Source: Congeria kusceri
Lineage: Eukaryota; Mollusca; Bivalvia; Myida; Dreissenidae
Reading direction: 5' to 3'
Length of the DNA: 64,000 bases
Assembly: GCA_027627225.1 (NCBI GenBank)
Contig: CM051027.1
Location: 90,022,151 to 90,086,150, forward strand
Below the pieces are notes generated by a model that made no database searches, was not told the origin of the DNA, and saw only the letters and a list, made by a program, of their open reading frames with translations. The position numbers and the translations under genes were made by a program. Positions 1 to 9,695 of the stretch are shown in pieces. Each line of letters starts with the position of its first letter. Position 1 is the first letter of the stretch.

Positions 1-1127
1 ACTTCAATAACACGCTGTTTAAACATCGGAAGAAACGAAGTAACATCAACATTTGCACAATTGTCAAAAACATATGAAAAACCGTGATCATTTAACAATT
101 TTTTAACATTGGAAACCCAATTTGGTAACCCTTTCTCACAATCTAGAAGGGCTTGGTGGTATACTGTTTTCAATATAATATTATAAGTGTGTAATAATTT
201 ACACCAATATTTTATAATTTTAACATATCTTGAAATATACAAAGGGTAACGGCCCAATTCGCCATAAACACCAACAGATGATGCATTTGTTTTAATTTGA
301 AGAATTTGTTTACAAAATTTAAGATGAATTCGTTCTATCTCTTTCGACTTTGAATTCCCCCATACCTCTGAAGCATATCCTAAAATCGACCCAACAAAAG
401 CATCAAATAATTGACATAACAATTTGGGCTTCAGTTGATAACGTTTACAATTATTAAGTAAAACATGTAATGCCTTTATAGCTTTTCCGGCCAGGTATTC
501 CTGGTTAAGACTGAAGTTACCCGTATAATTGAACACAGTACCTAGGTAGTTAAAATCATTAACCACTTCGATAGGCTTGTCATCATATACCCAATGTTCG
601 TTTGGAAATAGTTTACCTCGCTTACGAAAAACCATTATTTTTGTTTTATCAGTATTAACTTTAAGACCCCATTTGTCACAGTAAGTTTTTAAACAATTCA
701 AATTCTCTTGTAACTCAAGTGGTGTTTTGGCAAATATGGCCATATCGTCAGCAAACAACAAAAGAATAATAACAATGTCATCAAGAAGCAATCCCGAATC
801 AACATTATTTTGCAAATATAACTCAACATCTTCAACAAATAAGGAGAAAAGTAGAGGGGAAATAACCTCCCCTTGCCTCAAACCAACGGCGCAATCGAAA
901 AAATCAGTGTAGCTATTACATACTTTAACACAAGATTTAACTTTCTGGTACATGTCCCGTATAACTCTTAATAATTTACCTTGGATTCCGGTCTTGTAAA
1001 GCTTTAACCATAGCGCATTCCTATATATAGAATCAAAACATTTAAACATGTCCACATATACAACATACAGACGTTTGTTATCATTTAAATATTTCTGAAC
1101 TAAAGACATTAATACAAAAATAGCTGT
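1..1127 (-). CDS. Non-LTR retrotransposon (LINE) reverse transcriptase, partial
   Basis: The minus strand is open for about 375 codons from 1127 down to the window edge. It encodes the core and C-terminal part of a LINE reverse transcriptase. Motifs in order are a palm motif (VDMFKCFD) near 1040, a GLRQGEVISPLLFSLF block near 850, the catalytic FADD box at 744-755, and then thumb and C-terminal regions with a GYASEVWG block. The protein would copy the element's RNA at the target site. The N-terminal endonuclease and the start of RT are missing, and the match stops sharply at about 1127 where the gypsy leader begins. The 3' end lies outside the window. No internal stop was seen, so the copy may be young. 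The clade is not certain; the C-terminal half resembles LINE copies common in bivalves (family knowledge, no search). Confidence 0.85.
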
Positions 1128-1562
1128 GGGTTATCGTGACTGGTTTTAGAGCCGGGTATTACAGTAGTAGTCCACCTTGAATGATTGTGCGTAGTGACGT
1201 CGTGTAGCAGTTGGTTCCCTTGACTTGATTAATTTAATTGTAGTAAGCTCCCTTGCGTCTGCTTTAACATAAAGCGTCGTCTACTTAATTGAAGTCAAAC
1301 GCAGAATTAAAATAACTTATTACTTTGAAAGTTTAGTTGTTCACTTTGTGAATGTAAGTATGAAATAAAATGTGATTTTGCAGTTAACACAATGTGTTGC
1401 TTGTTATTGTTTGTACACTGAATTAAATACCGCACATAAATATTGCCTTATTGTTGTATTCGCTTAAATAATTAAGCATAATAATGTGTTTACAATAATT
1501 ACATGGTATTTGTTTTACAGTTATTACAACTAATTGCTTCTTATTGATATTTTGCTTTGAGA
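1128..1562 (+). promoter_or_regulatory. Probable 5' LTR/leader of the gypsy element, with intron-like signals
   Basis: This non-coding stretch lies between the LINE break and the gag ATG. It begins TGTGGG, compatible with the TG start of an LTR, but without a second LTR the borders cannot be fixed and no convincing primer-binding site was found. A GTAAGT donor lies near 1356 and a TTTTACAG acceptor near 1520, so a leader intron of about 165 bp is possible. A TATA-like AT-rich patch lies near 1440. Confidence 0.45.
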
Positions 1563-3389
1563 ATGGCAGAAGCAATTAGTGAAAGAGATTTGCGCCGTAT
1601 CAGGAGAGAGCAGTTAAGGGAAGAAATTTTGAAGGAGGAACAAGAATTAAAGGAAAGGAGAATAAGAGAGAGGCTTGATAGAGAATTACAGAGTGAGGTG
1701 TCCAACATCTTGGATGAACATGACAGCATTATATCAAACGTGAACACAATCGATGAATATTTATATGGAGAGACAATGAATAGCATTGAACATATATCTA
1801 AAAATGGAAAATCACGGGACTGCTTGGAAACCCAAGTAAAGGAAACCACACCAGATTCTTTATGTTACTTGGATGAGCACATGAGGAGACTTGATAACAC
1901 ATTACGTGAATTAAACATAGGAGATCGTGACGATGAAAATATAAATTATTCCTCGAGTGAATACCACATACAGACAAGAATTAGGGACAATTCTTCAATT
2001 GTGGCGGATAGGAAACTAGGAATAGAAGAATGCCTTAGCGATAGAGTACACGATAAAAGATGGAGTAGACATGAGGTAGAGAGTGTACGGAAATATAGTT
2101 TGAGAGATGATATTAGGAAAGTACACGATGAATATGAAGAAATAAGAAGTCAATCTGACAAGTATGAAAACAAGAGTATTCAGCTGCAAAGAATACGAGA
2201 GGATGAGGAAAAGAACCATAGATTGATGCTTGAACAGAGATTGGTTTTAGAAAATGAATTGAAACAAAAGCGTCAGGCTGAGAAAGAGTTACTACGAAAC
2301 ATAGAACAGCTAGAGTTACAGGAAAGGGAATTGCTTAAGCAACGGAGTGAGAATGAAATGCTTGACAGAGAAATGGCTATCAAAAGAATGAAAGATGATG
2401 ATATGAATAGAAGACTAGAACTATTAAAACAGAAAGAAAGTGCTCTTAAAAGTAAATTGCAGAAGAAGAGTGATGATAGTATGACAAGAGAGGTGAGAAC
2501 AAATGACCTACATAAACTGAGCATACCGAAATTGCCGAGCTTTGACGGCAAGCACTTCGAAGAATGGAAGTTTGAAGTAGTATGTCTGATGAGGACAGTG
2601 CTGTATCCTGATTACGCATTGTCACATGCTATCAGAAACTCGTTGCAAGGTGATACACGCAAGCTATTGTTGACAATCAAACCACCTGATTCAGCAGAAA
2701 AGGTTATCGCTAAAATGACTGAGATTTTTGGAGAAGTAAAGTCTGGTGAAAGAATAGTGCAAGACTTTTATTCAGCGAAACAACATGAAACTGAATCATG
2801 CTCTGCATGGGGAATAAGGCTAGAAGCTCTCTTTCAACAGGCAGTTAATAAGGGGGAAATAGAAGAAAGTAAAAGAGATAACAAGCTGAAAGAAAGAGTT
2901 TGGAGAGGACTGAAGTCTGAGGAACTGAAAACAGCAACAAGAGTTTCATACGAATCGAGCGACAGTTTTGAAAAGCTTAGAAGGAAAGCGAGACTAGAAG
3001 AGGAAGAAGATAATCCTGTAAAGGTTACAGAAACAGCAATCTTAAATCAGCAATCAACAGGCGACAGATTTAAAGTTTTGGATGAGATGCTGGAAAGGCT
3101 CAAGACCATTGAAGCTGAGATGAGTGAAATGAAGAAGCAGAACCGGGAAAGGAAGAGAGAATATGGATCCTATGAAGCGCCAAAGTCTAGTGACCAGGAA
3201 GAGAGACAATATCGATACAACAATAGAGGGCGTTATTATAGAGGAGGATTCAGAAGAGGGAGATATTCAAATAGAGAGCAGACTCAAGATAAAAGTCCAG
3301 AAGATGAATCAAAAGCAAAAAATAAACAGAGTAATTTAAACGAGAAAGCGCTTTCACGGCAGGGCACGATGGGAGCGAAGCAGAATTAG
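1563..3389 (+). CDS. Gag polyprotein of Ty3/gypsy element
   Basis: From the ATG at 1563 the frame gives about 608 residues. Residues 1-300 are highly charged and form a long coiled coil rich in E, R, K and L. Around residues 320-450 is a capsid-like region that starts near IPKLPSFDGKHFEEWK, recalling the capsid domain of Ty3/gypsy and PNMA-type Gags. The C-terminus has no CCHC zinc knuckle. An arginine/glycine-rich tract (RGRYYRGGFRRGRYSNRE, about residues 555-575) probably binds the RNA instead. The next frame, pol, overlaps in -1 and is reached through the heptamer at 3335-3341. A TTG lies two codons upstream, but the ATG is the natural start. The frame is intact. Confidence 0.8.
   Translation: MAEAISERDLRRIRREQLREEILKEEQELKERRIRERLDRELQSEVSNILDEHDSIISNVNTIDEYLYGETMNSIEHISKNGKSRDCLETQVKETTPDSLCYLDEHMRRLDNTLRELNIGDRDDENINYSSSEYHIQTRIRDNSSIVADRKLGIEECLSDRVHDKRWSRHEVESVRKYSLRDDIRKVHDEYEEIRSQSDKYENKSIQLQRIREDEEKNHRLMLEQRLVLENELKQKRQAEKELLRNIEQLELQERELLKQRSENEMLDREMAIKRMKDDDMNRRLELLKQKESALKSKLQKKSDDSMTREVRTNDLHKLSIPKLPSFDGKHFEEWKFEVVCLMRTVLYPDYALSHAIRNSLQGDTRKLLLTIKPPDSAEKVIAKMTEIFGEVKSGERIVQDFYSAKQHETESCSAWGIRLEALFQQAVNKGEIEESKRDNKLKERVWRGLKSEELKTATRVSYESSDSFEKLRRKARLEEEEDNPVKVTETAILNQQSTGDRFKVLDEMLERLKTIEAEMSEMKKQNRERKREYGSYEAPKSSDQEERQYRYNNRGRYYRGGFRRGRYSNREQTQDKSPEDESKAKNKQSNLNEKALSRQGTMGAKQN
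3335..3341 (+). other. Canonical -1 ribosomal frameshift site (TTTAAAC)
   Basis: The heptamer T TTA AAC sits in the gag frame as codons TTA AAC (Leu-Asn). The pol frame lies in -1 and its last stop is the TAA at 3332-3334, so pol becomes open at exactly the first base of the heptamer. Eight bases downstream GCTTTC (3350-3355) can pair with GGGAGC (3371-3376) using two G-U pairs, and the 12-bp palindrome GAAAGCGCTTTC covers the same place. A slip here would make gag-pol. The motif and frames are seen directly; the stimulator is inference. Confidence 0.75.
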
Positions 3390-5623
3390 AAAGCCCTACA
3401 AGAATAGCTAGTAACCTTAGAGAAAGGCTGATAGGTGAGTCAAACGAAGGAGTAATCATCATTGAAGGAAAAGAGATAAAAGCATTGATTGATACTGGAT
3501 CAATGGTCACCACGTTGTCCGAAAGCTACTACAATAAAATGGATCCAAAGCCAGAACTTAGGCCATTAACAGATTTTAAAATTCAGCTGACTGGAGCCAA
3601 TGGAAGTGCAATAATATACACAGGCTATATAGAAGTAACTGTGCAATTACCATGTGCACCAAGACAGTCTCAAATACTCGTTTTGATAGTTAAGGATACC
3701 GAATTGAATGCTAAAGTACCAGCCATTGTTGGAACAAATCTTTTACGACAGTATAGACCAGACTTTGAAATGCAAAGTGAAGATTTTCCTCGAGCATGGC
3801 AACTTGCATTTAATACAATGATATCGCCAATAGTAGGTAAGGTTAAAACTACAAAGACAGTCATTCTTCATCCAATGGAGACTAAGACCATCACTGGTTT
3901 TGTCAGAAAATCATGTGTGATTGAAGCAGCTGTTACAGAAACCGGTGATCTGCCTACGGCTTTTGGCGTATGTCCTAGAGTAGTGAGCCTGAACAAACCA
4001 GGGAAAACTGCAAGAGTACCTGTGAGAGTATACAATTTATCAGCCAAGACAATCAAGATTGAAAATAAAAGTGTTCTTTGTAAGCTTGAAATAGTGAATG
4101 TTTTAAGGTATGTCCCTATCTGCGAGAAAAGTGACAATGAAATCCCAGAAGAAGTGAAAGTCTGCAACATTCAGAGCAATGAATCACATTATGACATAAA
4201 GACTGAATTCGGTGTGGATATTGAAGAGTCAGAGTTGTCACACGAACAGAAGATTCAAGTATACCACTTATTCAAGCAATGGGAAATGATTTTTCCAAAG
4301 TGCAAAACCGATTTGGGACATACGACCGAAGTTAAGCATAAAATCGAGTTGACAGATGAAACTCCATTCAGAGAACCGTATCGACGAGTACCCCCTCATC
4401 TATACAACGAAGTTAAAGAACACCTGCAAGAGATGCTGGATATTGGTGCCATCAAAGAATCGAAAAGCCCCTGGTCGTCAAACATTGTTGTCGTGAGAAA
4501 GAAGGACGGAACACTTAGATGCTGTATAGATTTTAGAAAATTAAACTCAAGAACTAAGAAAGATGCATATGGAATACCAAAAGTTGAAGATACCTTACAT
4601 ATGCTTGCTGGCTCTAAATATTTTTCGAAGATCGATCTGAAATCTGGATACTGGCAAATCGAACTAGAAGAGGAAGATAAGGAGAAAACCGCTTTTCAAG
4701 TTCCAGGTGTTGGTTTCTTTGAATGCAACAGGCTTCCCTTCGGACTATGCAACGCCCCGGCGACGTTTCAGAGATTAATGGAACGTTGCATGGGTGATCT
4801 GAACTTGAGAGAGTGTCTAATCTATTTAGACGATATCGTGTTATTCTCTCCTGATATAAATTCCCATCTAGATCGACTAAATGCCGTATTTTCTCGTCTA
4901 GCACAATACAATCTGAATGTAAATCCAAAAAAATGTGAATTTTTCAAGACAAAAACAACTTACCTGGGTCATGTGGTGTCAGCAGACGGAATCCAGGCTG
5001 ATCCGCAAAAGATTGAAGCCGTCAAAAACTGGCCTGTCCCTAGAACCTTGAAAGATGTCCGGAAATTCCTAGGGTTTGCCGGCTACTATAGGCGGTTCAT
5101 CAAAGGGTTTTCCAATGTTGCCAGACCACTGAACGATTTGCTTCTTGGAACATCAACAAAGAAGTCAGCCAAGAAAAGCCCAAAACCAAAGTTCAGATGG
5201 GAGTCTAGTCAACAAAGCGCGTTCGATGCTTTGAAGCAGAAACTGTCAAATCCACCGATCCTTGCATATGCTGACTACACCTTGCCATTTACGCTGCACA
5301 CTGACGCCAGTGGCACAGGAATTGGCGCCGTGCTGTATCAGAAGCAAGACGGAAAGGACCGAGTAGTGGCATACGCGAGCAGAAGTCTCACAAAGGCAGA
5401 GAGGAATTATCCAGCTCATAAGCTCGAGTTTCTCGCTGTCAAGTGGGCCGTGTGTGATAAGTTCCACGACTACTTGTACGGCGGGAAATTCGAGGTTGTT
5501 ACGGATAATAACCCTCTTACCTATGTAACGACATCGGCGAAGCTCGATGCAACGGGACAACGATGGATCGCGTCTCTAGCGAATTACGACTTCAGCATTC
5601 GCTATCGGAAGGGAAAGAATTAA
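3335..5623 (+). CDS. Pol of Ty3/gypsy element: protease, RT, RNase H; no integrase
   Basis: The -1 frame is open from 3335 and overlaps gag by 55 bases. A retropepsin-type protease carries IDTGS near 3488-3502. The reverse transcriptase follows, with LPFGLCNAPATF near 4732 and the catalytic YLDD at 4823-4834. The Ty3-type RNase H follows, with HTDAS (Asp at 5303), Glu in HKLEFLAVKWA (5426) and Asp in VTDNNPLTYV (5504). The protein stops at a TAA (5621-5623) just after RYRKGKN, where a normal element continues through a tether into integrase. No integrase similarity was seen in any frame after this point. The enzyme could make cDNA in principle but lacks its own integration function. Confidence 0.85.
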   Translation, partial: FKRESAFTAGHDGSEAELESPTRIASNLRERLIGESNEGVIIIEGKEIKALIDTGSMVTTLSESYYNKMDPKPELRPLTDFKIQLTGANGSAIIYTGYIEVTVQLPCAPRQSQILVLIVKDTELNAKVPAIVGTNLLRQYRPDFEMQSEDFPRAWQLAFNTMISPIVGKVKTTKTVILHPMETKTITGFVRKSCVIEAAVTETGDLPTAFGVCPRVVSLNKPGKTARVPVRVYNLSAKTIKIENKSVLCKLEIVNVLRYVPICEKSDNEIPEEVKVCNIQSNESHYDIKTEFGVDIEESELSHEQKIQVYHLFKQWEMIFPKCKTDLGHTTEVKHKIELTDETPFREPYRRVPPHLYNEVKEHLQEMLDIGAIKESKSPWSSNIVVVRKKDGTLRCCIDFRKLNSRTKKDAYGIPKVEDTLHMLAGSKYFSKIDLKSGYWQIELEEEDKEKTAFQVPGVGFFECNRLPFGLCNAPATFQRLMERCMGDLNLRECLIYLDDIVLFSPDINSHLDRLNAVFSRLAQYNLNVNPKKCEFFKTKTTYLGHVVSADGIQADPQKIEAVKNWPVPRTLKDVRKFLGFAGYYRRFIKGFSNVARPLNDLLLGTSTKKSAKKSPKPKFRWESSQQSAFDALKQKLSNPPILAYADYTLPFTLHTDASGTGIGAVLYQKQDGKDRVVAYASRSLTKAERNYPAHKLEFLAVKWAVCDKFHDYLYGGKFEVVTDNNPLTYVTTSAKLDATGQRWIASLANYDFSIRYRKGKN

Positions 5624-5626
5624 TGT

Positions 5627-7180
5627 TAATAGAAATAGATCGAAATTGATTGTGTACGTTGAGAAGATTTGAAAAGTCAAAATGATTGCTTTAATTTACT
5701 CTCTGACATACACATCAAATAAATGTAATATTTCTCTTGATATCTGACAGTTCGAATTGATAGGGATTAGTACAAATTGCAAATGGTGAATGATGTACAT
5801 TGTGTACATTGGGTTTAATTGCATTGGAAATCACATTTCATTAATACTCCACTTTATTTAAGGTGAACGTAAAACATTGGAATTGGAATTTATGGGAATA
5901 TATAACGGTCCCTACCGTCATGGGATATCTTGCAAGTTGATTAACCTACAGCTCACGAATAAGCCATATTTGCACATGTTAGATACATTAATGCCATTGT
6001 GACAATGCATATGTACTTGTGTTTATTCGGTATTATGGACAAGCGCTTTGGAAAACAAAAGTATGACCATTTCGACTAGGGAATTAAAATACATGTAATC
6101 CTTAAATTAACTTTAACACGTAGATTTTATTACATAACAAACCTTGTCTGTGCTATTTTTCGTAACTACTGGCAGGAATTTGACTTCACATAATTGATCA
6201 GTAGCAAGTGTTGTGGTTGTGTATATCTTCGGAATGGAATGTCATGGTAGGTGTATTTTGGGCGGAGTTATGGCGGTACGTGTGTGTGTGTGTGTGGGGA
6301 TGACATATGGTTTTGTTTCAAAAACAAACTCTAGTTTCTTGCTGAATCGCATGACGATGATATTGGATATAAACAATTTACAATTTGTATGTAAAGGTTA
6401 CTGACTTCATTGCATTTTGTCGTGTCTCAGAAAGTTTCAATTCTGTTGGTCTTGCTTGCTCCGAACCATTGCGCACGTAACAACGTATAAATCAATTAAA
6501 TTGAATATTGTATTCTCGTTTCTTACTATTTACTTTGAAAATACCCATGGTAACAAATGAAAATTTATTTAAATCTGTTAAAATCGATATACTTCTCATT
6601 TATCTCCACTGGACTAAAAAACTTTAATATAAATTGTGTGGTTTGACTATGTTTCGAGTTTTCTATGTTGTATATTATATAGGCGATTGGTCCTTTAAAC
6701 AAATTACATCGAGATGTAAATAACAATTTCTCTACTACCGATGTATACATAGTATTTGTAGCGAATTAATCCAAAAGTAAACATTGTCAATTTCAAAAAC
6801 TATGCATAAGAAAAGTGTTCTGATATGTGTACATCATGGCATAGTTTAATGACAACAATTGCATATACTGATTTGATCATATAAATATCGTCTGTATACG
6901 TTGGACAAAAACCATGTGTATGTCAGTGGATGCCTTAATATCAAAATGCCATTAATATGTGATCTTTTTACACATGCAGCGATGCAAAATGTTCAACGTA
7001 TTTATAAATTGCAGAGATTTCAAATAAAATCTCAGTCTTAAAAACAGTGCTTAAACACGAGGGACCTTTCTATCCAGTATGGCATGGGAAAAGCGTTCGA
7101 ATTCTAAATTTATCAGGCCAAATTTATTTGTAAGCCTGTATGAAATAAACAAAGATCAAACAACATATTCCATACGTAAT
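5627..7180. other. AT-rich stretch without a supported gene
   Basis: I see no splice-supported exon or known domain here. The beginning may include remains of the gypsy 3' end, but no LTR copy or integrase trace was found. A short GT-rich patch lies near 6280. Confidence 0.5.
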
Positions 7181-7186
7181 TTTATT
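7181..7186 (-). terminator. Poly(A) signal AATAAA for peptide gene C
   Basis: AATAAA on the minus strand, about 77 bases after the stop codon of the three-exon gene at 7263-8568. Confidence 0.5.
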
Positions 7187-7262
7187 TATATATTGTTTTA
7201 CTTAAATTGATGCTGTAATGTATTTCAACTGCGGAGGTGACACATCCGACCTTTAGTCCCTA

Positions 7263-8568
7263 CTATCCCTTCTGATCATCGATGCCCTTCCCCCCACTTG
7301 ATTCACAGAAGGGGCATTGATCATTTCGTTTCTTTCTTAATCTGTCACTGAAAAAAGGGTAACATTTATATATCTTTCTTCTAACGTTCTCTAATTAGTC
7401 AACCGTTTTGTACGAATTTACAATTCCGTGAAAACGTATCTTGAAAAGAAAGCACAAACTATTTACTAGTATATGTGAATACGATCAGCAATAAGAAAAT
7501 ATACATTCCGTCTGAAGTCTGTATGCCTTATTGTTGAATAAGATTTGTATTTTAAATATCGATATTACCGTGGAAGGGGAACCCCAATCACGTCGTCCAT
7601 GACAGGTGGTTCACCCACAATGGCTTCACCCACAATGACGCCCCTAGCTCCTGAAAAGGAGGAAACATAATGCAATGTCTATATACACGTACACTTTGTA
7701 TACCCACATTTTTCTAGATACATTGTATATTTTACAGACCAATGGATAATTGACATTTTTTTATTAGACTTTATCGCCCACCGTGTCTAAAGCATCTGCT
7801 CAACAAACGTGCATTTTTATTCATTTCCCGATCGTTGTGCTTTGACTAGGATCAACCCTACTTAGCTCCTAAATATTGCACTGATAGGTTGCTTTGCCAT
7901 ATCTCCCAATAATAACAAATCCTTAAAAAAGTCCTATGCCGGGACCAATATCTAACCATTTGTTCATTTTCATGCAAATCCGTTTGGATCTTTTTGCGTT
8001 AAGTTGCTCACTACAAAATAAACCTACCGTCAGACGAACCAACGCCGAAAAACATTTACTGTTGGGTGTAGATAAATATAGGGATACTAAAACAAACACC
8101 AACTGAACACTTTACAAAGATCATTCAGCTAGAGAAGCACATAACAATCATGTTATAGCTTTCATTATATAGTATTGAAATCAGCACAGCAAATTATGTC
8201 GTGTTTATAAAATTGGCCCTAAGACTAGTCTAATAAATCAGACGTGCAACGATTTAGTACTACTTTTTATATGCGGCTAAATTCGCTGGAACATTGCCCA
8301 TATAAAAAGTATCTGAATGATTTCCTAGGGCTTACAAGTATACCTAGCCCTAAGACGTGTACATGGTTGTGAAAGATATCGTACGATGTAGTATCTACTT
8401 ACTGAATAATATCAACATATGTGTATGTCTTTAACAAGTACATACTTAACGCACAGTGAACACGTCATAGTTATGCAATATAAATTATATTTAAACTTAC
8501 TTACTGCTTTGTTTGTAAATTCCAATGGAAAATACCAGTAAACAAATGAAAACAGCCGAAGACCTCAT
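7263..8568 (-). CDS. Three-exon secreted peptide precursor with CPFC peptide (peptide gene C)
   Basis: Exons on the minus strand are 8568-8505, 7650-7569 and 7347-7263. Exon 1 starts with ATG and encodes MRSSAVFICLLVFSIG..., a typical signal peptide, and ends in phase 1 at a GTAAGT donor. Exon 2 (acceptor TTTTCAG, donor GTAATA) encodes an acidic spacer with a short internal repeat (VIVGEA, IVGEPP). Exon 3 (acceptor TTTTTTCAG) encodes RLRKKR followed by NDQCPFCESSGG... and a stop. All phases agree (1, then 2), giving a 76-residue precursor. Cleavage after KKR would free a 20-residue peptide with one CPFC pair. The plan matches the gene at 33433-34263 exon for exon, and exon 1 is 64 bp in both. 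A TA run lies about 75 bases upstream of the ATG and may act as a TATA box. I do not recognise the family; a hormone-like, antimicrobial or redox peptide are all possible. Confidence 0.7.
7271..7320. repeat. Imperfect inverted repeat within exon 3 of peptide gene C
   Basis: TGATCATCGATGCCCTTC pairs with the complement of GAAGGGGCATTGATCA across a short spacer. It overlaps the coding region, so the pairing may be a by-product of codon choice. Confidence 0.4.
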
Positions 8569-8639
8569 GATGATAATATTATGATCAGAAGAGATACTTT
8601 GCTCACTTACAGCTTTGTCGAATTCCTATGCAGCAATGT

Positions 8640-8657
8640 TATATATATATATATATA
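8640..8657. repeat. (TA)n run, possible TATA element of peptide gene C
   Basis: An uninterrupted TA dinucleotide run, 72-89 bases upstream of the ATG at 8568 on the minus strand. That distance suits a core promoter, but it may be only a microsatellite. Confidence 0.4.
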
Positions 8658-8699
8658 GGATCGTTCAACACTGCATTACACGTGTTGCACTGTACTTAT

Positions 8700-9690
8700 C
8701 ACCCTTGTAATTTATCTTATTAAGTATGCTAATTAACATGCCACATGCCGAGAGCTTTCCATGCATCTTTATATGGTTCTTCATGGTCTTTAGTTAAAAA
8801 CGTAATGAAGCTTTGCATTTTGCAGATTATTCTTTTATTATGAATCAACGAAATAATAATTTCTCATATGTACCTGAACCAGAACTAATTTGCGCAACAG
8901 CTTGGGATTCATAGGTGAGACTGCTAGGTCATATTAATATGTCACCTTTTAGCAAAGAGTGCACTGTTTCCCAGAATACATCAAGGGTTCATTAGTAAGC
9001 CGCCCTGGTTGGGACTCAACAGGGGATAACACCTTCGCCAACGATAGCTTTACAATTGTTTGTTGGTTTTTCGGATGGAGCTTTAGCACATTCATTGGGA
9101 TCAAATAATCTAGTGCTCTGGCGCAATTTAAATGGCGTGACGTGTGTCTTTTTTAACTTCATTCAAGTCGTATTGTCATGAACGCCATGTCTAGTTTTAC
9201 GAAAGGTTTAGCCAAATGGCTAGTGTGTTGGAATGTGGTTTGAGGTTCATTTTGAGCGATTTATAAACCGAAGACAAAGTCCTGCTGGGCCATGAATTAA
9301 CATTTAAATCTACATTTAATCATTGATTAAACAACATAAAGGGTCAGATTTAGTGTTCTTTTTATGGGAATATATTATTTGAAGAAATACCTTTACAAAA
9401 AGATAGTCTGCGTTTGTGGTAATTTGAACGTTCGACATAAATATTTAAAACCGTGTAACTTAATATGTTTTACAATATAATTCACTTATTGTGTTGCATG
9501 CCGACTAGATCCGAATGGCAAACAATACTAATATAGTTAACCATACTTTTCGCCTCCTAACACACCATTATATTTTTGCAGTACGTACATTGTTTTTTAA
9601 ACATTAAAACATTAAAAATAAATAGGTAAGCTCTTCAGTTAATAAAGGATTATCTAATATAATTGAAACAATATATTCAGCAACACAGAC
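8700..9690. other. No supported gene
   Basis: AT-rich sequence between peptide gene C and the tandem repeat block. I looked for 5' exons of the TMEM199-like gene here and did not find any. Confidence 0.5.
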
Positions 9691-9695
9691 CATGT

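Larger units (their letters stand above)
1128..5623 (+). mobile_element. Ty3/gypsy retrotransposon, 3'-truncated
   Basis: The unit holds a leader, gag, and pol with protease, reverse transcriptase and RNase H in Ty3/gypsy order. It abuts the LINE fragment at 1127/1128, so it either inserted into the LINE or joined it by rearrangement. Pol ends right after RNase H and there is no integrase. I found no copy of the 1128-1530 leader downstream, so a 3' LTR was not identified. The copy therefore looks unable to integrate by itself, although gag and the remaining pol are open. Confidence 0.8.

Noticed and set aside
727..912. Plus-strand open frame of about 60 codons
   Set aside because: It lies antisense to the conserved RT motifs of the LINE at 1-1127.
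4614..5560. Minus-strand open frames of about 100 codons in the gypsy pol region
   Set aside because: They are antisense to the RT and RNase H domains, which carry the real motifs.
6213..6404. Short plus-strand open frame with many V and C
   Set aside because: The composition comes from a GTGTGT-rich patch; no splice signals or motifs support it.
6530..6545. Possible match to the gypsy leader (TTTACTTTGAAAAT) as a 3' LTR
   Set aside because: Only about a dozen bases resemble the leader near 1320 and the similarity does not extend.
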